Below are positions 1 through 5,393 of a stretch of DNA of 5,393 nt, one piece after another (position 1 is the stretch's first letter; the number at the start of each line of letters is the position of its first letter). Below the pieces are notes generated by a model that had not been told where the DNA came from, ran no database searches, and saw only the letters and a list, made by a program, of their open reading frames with translations. Origin of the DNA: Verrucomicrobiota bacterium. Its GTDB lineage: Bacteria; Verrucomicrobiota; Kiritimatiellia; Kiritimatiellales; Tichowtungiaceae. The stretch is taken from NCBI GenBank assembly GCA_030619095.1, contig JAUXCB010000123.1:1-5393 (forward strand), given 5' to 3'. The translations under genes were made by a program, and so were the position numbers.

Positions 1-257
1 AAAAAGGAAACGTATCTGTTTTTTCAGAGTTTGGAAACTTTTTTCCCGGCCTTGAAGCCTTGAGCTTGCGTGATACCGGTGATCGCAAGGAACTGCAAAA
101 GCGGATCGATTTTTTGGATCAGATGATCAAGCAGTTCGGTGCGGCACTTGAGCAGGCCGCCATGGACACGGTTCTAGACAAAAACAACCCCGACGCGGTC
201 GCCGATTTCATCGAAAAAGTAGCCGGGGAATTTCGGCAAAGAAAAGCCGGAGGTTGA
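1..257 (+). CDS. C-terminal part of an unrecognised protein (partial, enters from the left edge)
   Basis: The reading frame is open from base 3 to a TGA at 255-257, giving about 84 codons with no upstream stop inside the window, so the gene most likely starts outside it. A TTG at 60 could begin a 65-residue protein, but no Shine-Dalgarno sequence precedes it. The product is hydrophilic and probably helical: the second half is rich in Asp, Glu, Lys, Gln and Ala and contains the stretch DRKELQKRIDFLDQMIKQF, which could form a coiled coil or helical bundle. There is no signal peptide, membrane segment or catalytic motif in the visible part. I do not recognise the family and infer no function. 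The gene converges on the Fic gene, whose stop codon lies only two bases beyond this one, leaving no room for an intergenic terminator. The first 20 codons (phenylalanine-rich, including FSEFGNFFPGLE) could be degenerate repeat DNA read in frame. Confidence 0.6.
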   Translation, partial: KGNVSVFSEFGNFFPGLEALSLRDTGDRKELQKRIDFLDQMIKQFGAALEQAAMDTVLDKNNPDAVADFIEKVAGEFRQRKAGG

Positions 258-259
258 TT

Positions 260-847
260 TTATGACCGCACAAATTCGAGCAGTGGCTGGATGTTGAAGC
301 GATCAGCGGCGTGAAGTGCTGAGATGTATTGTGACCGAATTTCACTCATCGCGGAAAGATTTTGGCTGCCCCATGTGAATCTGGGCTGGCCAAGGATGTT
401 TTCAACGAGCAGGTCAGCCATCATTCGGGCGTGTCGTCCGTTTCCGTTTGGAAAAGGGTGGATTAAGACAAGTTTGTGGTGAAAGCGTGCGGCAATTTCA
501 TCAGGGGGCAAGTCTTTCGTTTCAATCCAGGCGGATACATCATCGCACAGATTTCGCAGTTCGATGGGGACTTGATGCCATGGCCCGCCTATATTTTTAT
601 CGCTATGCCGGAATGTTCCGGCCCATTTCCAAACGTTTCCAAACATTCGCTTATGTAGTTTTTTAATGAATTGTTCAGTCAGAATGTTCTTCGGGCGGGT
701 GGATTCCAGCCAGTCCAATGCCTCCAGAATATTGTCCTGTTCCCATCGGTCAAGTTCCCCTCGTGTTGTGATGTGTGTCAGCTTAAGACCATTCGTTTCA
801 TCCAGATCGATTGGTGTGGCACCTTCAGGATAATGGAAATCGATCAT
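260..847 (-). CDS. Fic-domain protein, mobile mystery protein B family
   Basis: This 195-residue protein carries the full Fic signature HPFPNGNGRHAR at residues 130-141: catalytic His130, Asn134, the Gly-Asn-Gly anion-binding loop at 135-137, Arg138 and Arg141. Fic proteins usually transfer AMP from ATP to a hydroxyl side chain of a target protein in the cytoplasm. Upstream are a conserved-looking FGNVWKWAGTFR stretch (69-80) and a GGPWHQVP segment (87-94) at the position of the target-docking flap. The N-terminal ELDRWEQDNI helix (31-40) is typical of small Fic proteins. I see no clear (S/T)xxxE(G/N) inhibitory motif, although Glu36 could play that part. Size and the HTH partner match mobile mystery protein B (TIGR02613), described as always paired with mobile mystery protein A and often found in mobile contexts. 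Its ATG overlaps the partner's TGA (ATGA, 844-847), so translation is probably coupled. All key residues are intact. The target is unknown, and a toxin role is an inference. Confidence 0.88.
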   Translation of the reverse strand: MIDFHYPEGATPIDLDETNGLKLTHITTRGELDRWEQDNILEALDWLESTRPKNILTEQFIKKLHKRMFGNVWKWAGTFRHSDKNIGGPWHQVPIELRNLCDDVSAWIETKDLPPDEIAARFHHKLVLIHPFPNGNGRHARMMADLLVENILGQPRFTWGSQNLSAMSEIRSQYISALHAADRFNIQPLLEFVRS

Positions 848-1302
848 TGTTCATTCCAGAGTCTGGAGGGATTTTGGAGCAATTTTTCGACGGTTTCGGT
901 GAAAACCTTTTGATTTTCAGTTTCACTGAGCCCTTGCTTTTCAAGTCCCATTGTTTGAGATGCCATCGATATGCGTTTGACGGCAATTTGTTCCGCTTTC
1001 TCTCTGAGTGTTGCTTCCAAATCGGATTTTGGAATAAAGCCGTAAACAAATACACAATTGAGGCCTTCTGCAATACGGCGCAATGTTTTTAGTGTGACGC
1101 CGCCGGTGGGTTCGCCTTTTTCAAGAACAGCAATACGTTGTTGTGTCATGCCGGTACGGTTTGCAAGTTGCTGTGCACTCATGCCTAAGGCATTACGAAT
1201 TGCGCGTATCCATCCTTTTGGCGGGGGCTGGATGTTTAAAACAGGGCGAAAAAGATTCAATTTTAGCCCAAGTTGCTCTCTGACGAGTTTTTGGTTTTTC
1301 AT
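844..1302 (-). CDS. Xre-type HTH regulator, mobile mystery protein A family
   Basis: This 152-residue DNA-binding protein has a helix-turn-helix of the Cro/C1 (Xre) type at about residues 31-85. In order it shows the scaffold helix IRAIRNALGMS, the turn and recognition region AQQLANRTGMTQQRIAVLEKGE, and the closing TLKTLRRIAEGLNCVFVYGF. The N-terminus contains the LNLFRPVLNIQPPPKGWIRAIR segment that, with the Fic partner, suggests mobile mystery protein A (TIGR02612). The C-terminal 60 residues are charged and helical and may contact the partner or form the dimer. The ATG at 1300-1302 is well supported by GGAGG eight bases upstream (1311-1315). It is the first gene of a two-gene operon with the Fic gene. 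Three 16-bp palindromes in its upstream gap are good candidates for its own binding sites, so autorepression is likely. Base composition is lower in GC than guaB-nadE, which fits acquisition by transfer. A role as antitoxin to the Fic protein is an inference from the pairing. Confidence 0.85.
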   Translation of the reverse strand: MKNQKLVREQLGLKLNLFRPVLNIQPPPKGWIRAIRNALGMSAQQLANRTGMTQQRIAVLEKGEPTGGVTLKTLRRIAEGLNCVFVYGFIPKSDLEATLREKAEQIAVKRISMASQTMGLEKQGLSETENQKVFTETVEKLLQNPSRLWNEQ

Positions 1303-1310
1303 AGGTCAAT

Positions 1311-1315
1311 CCTCC
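1311..1315 (-). promoter_or_regulatory. Ribosome binding site of the mobile mystery A gene
   Basis: On the minus strand GGAGG lies eight bases before the ATG at 1302. This strong match to the 16S rRNA tail fixes the start codon of the HTH gene. Confidence 0.8.
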
Positions 1316-1329
1316 AAACGCCTCGATTT

Positions 1330-1345
1330 ACAACATAAAAGTTGT
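1330..1345. promoter_or_regulatory. Palindromic operator candidate O1
   Basis: The sequence ACAAC-ATAAAA-GTTGT is a perfect 5-bp inverted repeat around six A/T bases. It is the copy nearest the HTH gene and the first of three related sites. The arms follow the consensus ACAAY-N6-RTTGT. The likely ligand is the HTH protein encoded just downstream; this is inferred from position and symmetry. Confidence 0.6.
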
Positions 1346-1362
1346 ATTTCGGCAAGTTTAAA

Positions 1363-1378
1363 ACAATGAATATATTGT
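1363..1378. promoter_or_regulatory. Palindromic operator candidate O2
   Basis: The sequence ACAAT-GAATAT-ATTGT has perfect arms, which extend to 7 bp (AAACAAT/ATTGTTT, 1361-1380). Its centre is 33 bp from that of O1, close to three helical turns. It overlaps a possible -10 element of the HTH-Fic operon, so binding there would block transcription. Confidence 0.62.
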
Positions 1379-1398
1379 TTTTATAGGTTTATTAACAA
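1369..1398 (-). promoter_or_regulatory. Possible sigma-70 promoter of the HTH-Fic operon
   Basis: On the minus strand TTGTTA (1398-1393) and TATATT (1374-1369) are separated by 18 bp, a fair match to -35 and -10 boxes. Each box lies within or across a palindromic operator, which would suit autorepression. The region is so A/T-rich that other box pairs can be drawn, so the exact position is uncertain. Confidence 0.35.
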
Positions 1399-1410
1399 TG
1401 AATATGTTGT
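1395..1410. promoter_or_regulatory. Palindromic operator candidate O3
   Basis: The sequence ACAAT-GAATAT-GTTGT shares 15 of 16 bases with O2 and lies 32 bp from it, centre to centre. It begins 20 bp upstream of the nadE stop on the plus-strand map and overlaps a possible -35 element of the HTH-Fic promoter. Confidence 0.6.
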
Positions 1411-1414
1411 AAGC

Positions 1415-3093
<1,679 letters not shown>

Positions 3094-3094
<1 letters not shown>

Positions 3095-4584
3095 TACCGT
3101 CGGTAGTTCGGGGCTTCCTTGGTGATGCGGATATCGTGCGGATGAGCTTCGGCAGTTCCGGCAGCGGAAACACGGACGAATTGTCCGTTTTTCTGCAGTT
3201 CGGGAACGGTGCGGCACCCGCAGTAGCCGAGGCTGGCCTGCAGGCCGCCGCTGTATTGTTTGAGCACCTTGCTCACTCCGCCGGCGTAGGGAACGACGCC
3301 CTCGATTCCTTGCGGGACGAGATCATCGTCGGCGCTGTCTTTGAGACCGTAGCGTTGGCGGGAGCCTTCGCGCGATTTCATCGCGTCGAGGCTGCCCATG
3401 CCGCGGTAGACGACAAACTGACGCCCTTCGTAAAGAATCTTTTCGCCGGGGCCTTCGTCGGTACCGGCCAGAACCGAACCCATCATGACCGCCGAGGCAC
3501 CGGCAACGAGAGCTTTGGCGACATCTCCAGAATGGCGGATTCCACCGTCCGCAATGATGGGTAGCGAGCCTTTGAGTGCATCGGCACAGTTGTAAATGGC
3601 GCTGATCTGCGGAATGCCGACTCCGGCGACGACGCGGGTGGTGCAGATGGAGCCGGGGCCGATGCCCACTTTGACGGCATCCGCGCCGGCCTTTTGCAGC
3701 GCGAGGGCCGCTTCGCCGGCGGCAATGTTCCCGGCAATGACATCGATGTCCGGGAAATTCTTTTTCACCCATGCGGTCATTTCGATGACCCCTTTACTGT
3801 GTCCGTGAGCGGTGTCGACGGTGAGCACATCGACATCCGCATTGGCCAGCGCCTCGGCGCGTTCATAGTCGCCGGGGCCGACTCCGGCACCGGCGCGCAG
3901 GCGGTAGAATTCGTCCCGGTTATAGAGCGGGCGGGTGTTTTCAATCAGGTCGGCCACATCGGTGTAGCTGTAGAGTCCGACGAGTTTATCTCCTTCAACC
4001 AGCGGCAGCTTGCCGATCTTGTTTTTGCGCATGATCTCATAGGCTTCGCGCAGGCCGGTGTCTTTGGGTGCGGTGATGACCTTTTGGGTCATAATGTCAC
4101 CCGCCTTCATGTCAAGGCTTGGGGCGAATTTGATATCCTTTGTGGTCAGGATGCCGACCAGCGCGGCGGAGTCGTTGAGAATGGGGAACCCGGTGAAGTT
4201 GTATCCTTTTTCAGCGCGGCGCTGTTGAATCTCTACGAGGGTCTGGCTGGCGTTAAAGGTGATGGGGTTCCGGATGAGCCCATTGAGAAAATGCTTCACT
4301 TTTGAGACGGCATCGGCCTGGTCAGACGGCTCAAGGTTTTTGTGAATGATCCCGATGCCGCCGTGCAGTGCCATGGCAATGGCCATGTCGGCTTCCGTTA
4401 CCGTATCCATCGCTGCGCTGATAAACGGGATGTTGATTTGGATATTGGAGGTCAGGTGGGTCTTGATGTCCGTGTCGCCGGGAAGGAAGTCGGCGTACTG
4501 GGTAATCAGGGAGACATCGTCGAAGGTGAGCCCTTCATAAGGGAAGGTGCTCATGAATTTGTCGAGATACTTGTTTTGGCTCAT
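3094..4584 (-). CDS. guaB: IMP dehydrogenase
   Basis: This 496-residue enzyme oxidises IMP to XMP with NAD+, the committed step of guanine nucleotide synthesis, in the cytoplasm. The N-terminal barrel opens with [14 protein letters not shown] (14-27) and [13 protein letters not shown] (56-68). Two CBS domains, the nucleotide-binding regulatory insert, cover about 102-220 (including [20 protein letters not shown] and [19 protein letters not shown]). The catalytic half follows: VDTAHGHS (256-263), the GPGSICTTR loop with catalytic Cys314, [10 protein letters not shown] (345-354), [10 protein letters not shown] (393-402) and the mobile-flap Arg411-Tyr412. Length and order match the full-length bacterial family. 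The ATG at 4584 is preceded by AGGA eight bases upstream on the minus strand; Met11 is a less likely start. Its TAA shares a base with the nadE ATG, giving a two-gene operon. An upstream sequence could pair with the start-codon region. Confidence 0.96.
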
Positions 4585-4699
4585 GGAATATGTCCTTTTG
4601 CCGATACAGATTGGAGCTTGCGCCGAACGGAGTCAATCCTGTTTTATGATTCGCCGGCTTCACTCATTTATCTAATAATCCGTTATTCCATATTCCATG
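4581..4699. repeat. 12-bp inverted repeat spanning the guaB start and leader
   Basis: TCATGGAATATG at 4581-4592 and its exact reverse complement CATATTCCATGA at 4688-4699 are separated by 95 bp. The left arm contains the guaB start codon and the bases just before it. A guaB transcript beginning beyond 4699 could form a 12-bp stem covering the AUG. A promoter inside the loop would remove the upstream arm and this effect. Confidence 0.5.
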
Positions 4700-4820
4700 A
4701 ATACGGGTGGTGGGGGCTCCAGCTTGTAAACGGCTCCTTTAGGGGAGAAATCACCACACAATTTTTTAACCTTTCCTCCTTAACGGAGGTCGAAATCCGC
4801 GTAGTATGCCCTGCATGTTG

Positions 4821-4839
4821 TTTTCCAATGTTTAGAAAA
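4821..4839. repeat. Imperfect palindrome of the TTCCAA-N3-TTGGAA type
   Basis: TTTTCCAA-TGT-TTAGAAAA has 8-bp arms with one mismatch. It lies 31 bp upstream of the perfect copy at 4854, start to start, close to three helical turns. Confidence 0.5.
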
Positions 4840-4853
4840 TCCGGCTGGGATTC

Positions 4854-4868
4854 TTCCAATGGTTGGAA
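4854..4868. repeat. Perfect TTCCAA-N3-TTGGAA palindrome
   Basis: TTCCAA-TGG-TTGGAA lies about 100 bp before the right-hand gene. It shares arms and spacing with the copy inside nadE. It could be part of a dispersed palindromic repeat, or one of a pair of operators upstream of the AbiEi-like gene. Confidence 0.55.
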
Positions 4869-4965
4869 ATATTGGGTAAAAAGAATCTCAATGTGATGCA
4901 CTGGACTTTTGAATTGGGTGACCAATATGCTAAAAATTTGTTGAGGGGTAATTGCGAAAGACACC

Positions 4966-5393
4966 ATGGAATACACACCGTTAGCGAAGAAAACCAAGCC
5001 TTTGCTGAAAGAGAAGGTTCTGCCGGAACTTAAAAAGTTAGGCAACTATTTCAGTTATGACGACGTGAAGTCTCACCTCTTGACCGTGGCTGAGAGAAAG
5101 GTTCCGAACTCCACGCTTAAAATCTATCTCTCACAGTTTGTTGAGCAGGGCATCTTGTTTGATGCCGGAAAGGGGTGGTATTCCAATTTGTTGGAGCCGC
5201 TAGCGCTCAATTCGGACTCCCTGACGGACATCGTAACGCTACTGGCTGATCAGTTCCCGTTGCTTGAGGCCTCTTGCTGGTCTACAGAGCAGACTAATCC
5301 CTTTATGCATCATCTATTGTCTAAGTTTGTGACATTTGTCTACACAGATGCAGACGCCATGGAAACAGTTGGAGATGCGTTGAGCGATGCCGG
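4966..5393 (+). CDS. Winged-helix protein resembling DUF6577 / AbiEi-like antitoxin (partial, runs off the right edge)
   Basis: An open frame from the ATG at 4966 continues for 142 codons to the window edge without a stop. Residues about 20-75 look like a winged helix-turn-helix: YFSYDDVKSHLL, then PNSTLKIYLSQFVEQGILFDAGKGWY, ending in the Gly-Lys-Gly-Trp-Tyr wing seen in AbiEi-type antitoxins. Residues 103-142 contain SCWSTEQTNPFMHH and a KFVTFVYTDADAMETV strand-helix, a pattern I associate with DUF6577 proteins. Those are often followed by an AbiEii-type nucleotidyltransferase toxin, which would lie beyond this window. An in-frame stop at 4942-4944 limits upstream extension. The ribosome binding site is weak: GAAAG five bases before the ATG, and GAGGGG about 17 bases away. 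The gene diverges from guaB. The coding nature is clear; the family call is from memory and moderate. Confidence 0.72.
   Translation, partial: MEYTPLAKKTKPLLKEKVLPELKKLGNYFSYDDVKSHLLTVAERKVPNSTLKIYLSQFVEQGILFDAGKGWYSNLLEPLALNSDSLTDIVTLLADQFPLLEASCWSTEQTNPFMHHLLSKFVTFVYTDADAMETVGDALSDA

Larger units (their letters stand above)
4585..4965. other. Divergent intergenic region between guaB and the AbiEi-like gene
   Basis: No convincing gene lies here. It must hold the guaB promoter (minus strand) and that of the right-hand gene (plus strand). On the minus strand TTGACT at 4636-4631 could be a -35 box, but no good -10 follows at normal spacing. Other contents are the 12-bp inverted repeat with guaB, a small hairpin CCTCC-TTAAC-GGAGG at 4775-4789 without a T-tract, and two TTCCAA-type palindromes at 4821-4839 and 4854-4868. 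Open frames crossing it on either strand show no protein-like features. Confidence 0.55.

Noticed and set aside
624..650. Direct repeat TTTCCAAAC in the Fic gene as another member of the TTCCAA family
   Set aside because: It encodes the FGNVWKW stretch normal for Fic proteins, and the copies are direct rather than inverted.
1361..1384. O2 palindrome followed by T-rich DNA as a terminator for nadE
   Set aside because: The stem is almost purely A/T and weak, and its match to two neighbouring phased copies fits an operator better.
1330..1410. Three palindromes as a CRISPR array
   Set aside because: The repeats are only 16 bp, the spacers 16-17 bp and A/T-rich, and no cas gene is nearby.
3095..3217. 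N-terminal extension of nadE by 41 codons into guaB
   Set aside because: The added residues are Arg- and Ser-rich, are read out of frame from the conserved guaB C-terminus, and precede the family's natural start.
4775..4789. CCTCC-TTAAC-GGAGG hairpin as a transcription terminator
   Set aside because: The stem is only 5 bp, no T-tract follows on either strand, and no gene ends next to it.
4895..5035. Small plus-strand frame starting MHWTFELGDQ upstream of the right-hand gene
   Set aside because: It overlaps the start of the AbiEi-like gene in another frame, has no good ribosome binding site, and reads as composition noise.
4683..5045. Minus-strand open frame across the intergenic region
   Set aside because: It overlaps the 5' end of the convincing right-hand gene, translates palindromic repeat DNA (FQPLEESQPDFLNIG) and resembles no known protein.

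Overview
The window looks like a bacterial chromosome segment in which a housekeeping purine/NAD operon (guaB-nadE) lies between two accessory cassettes. I cannot fix the taxon from sequence alone. A moderately GC-rich core with short palindromic repeats scattered in and between genes reminds me of the Kiritimatiellota/Lentisphaerota side of the PVC group, but this is a weak guess. The housekeeping genes are visibly more GC-rich (about 55% where I counted a line) than the left cassette (about 38-47% in the lines counted).

Layout from left to right. Bases 1-257 (+) are the 3' end of an unrecognised gene that enters from outside. Bases 260-1302 (-) hold a two-gene operon: an Xre-type HTH protein (mobile mystery protein A) followed, with an ATGA overlap, by a Fic-domain protein (mobile mystery protein B). 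Its upstream gap (1303-1414) carries three near-identical 16-bp palindromes spaced 32-33 bp apart, which are probable operators for the HTH protein. Bases 1415-3094 (-) encode glutamine-dependent NAD+ synthetase, and 3094-4584 (-) encode IMP dehydrogenase. The two genes share one base (TAATG), so nadE is probably translationally coupled to guaB. Bases 4585-4965 are a non-coding gap with short palindromes and a 12-bp inverted repeat that includes the guaB start codon. From 4966 (+) to the right edge runs the 5' part of a winged-helix gene that resembles DUF6577 / AbiEi-like antitoxins.

How the genes fit together: GuaB consumes NAD+ to make XMP, and NadE makes NAD+, so their coupling is metabolically sensible. 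The Fic/HTH pair and the AbiEi-like gene belong to toxin-antitoxin or mobile-defence classes and look like additions around a core operon.

The most unusual feature is inside nadE. A tandem pair of 53-bp units with a 66-bp period is inserted in frame between the glutaminase and synthetase domains. Each unit consists of two inverted copies of a nearly palindromic 18-bp element, so both orientations translate to a Q-T-x-x-S-A hexapeptide. This resembles, by analogy only, the protein-inserted palindromic elements of Rickettsia.
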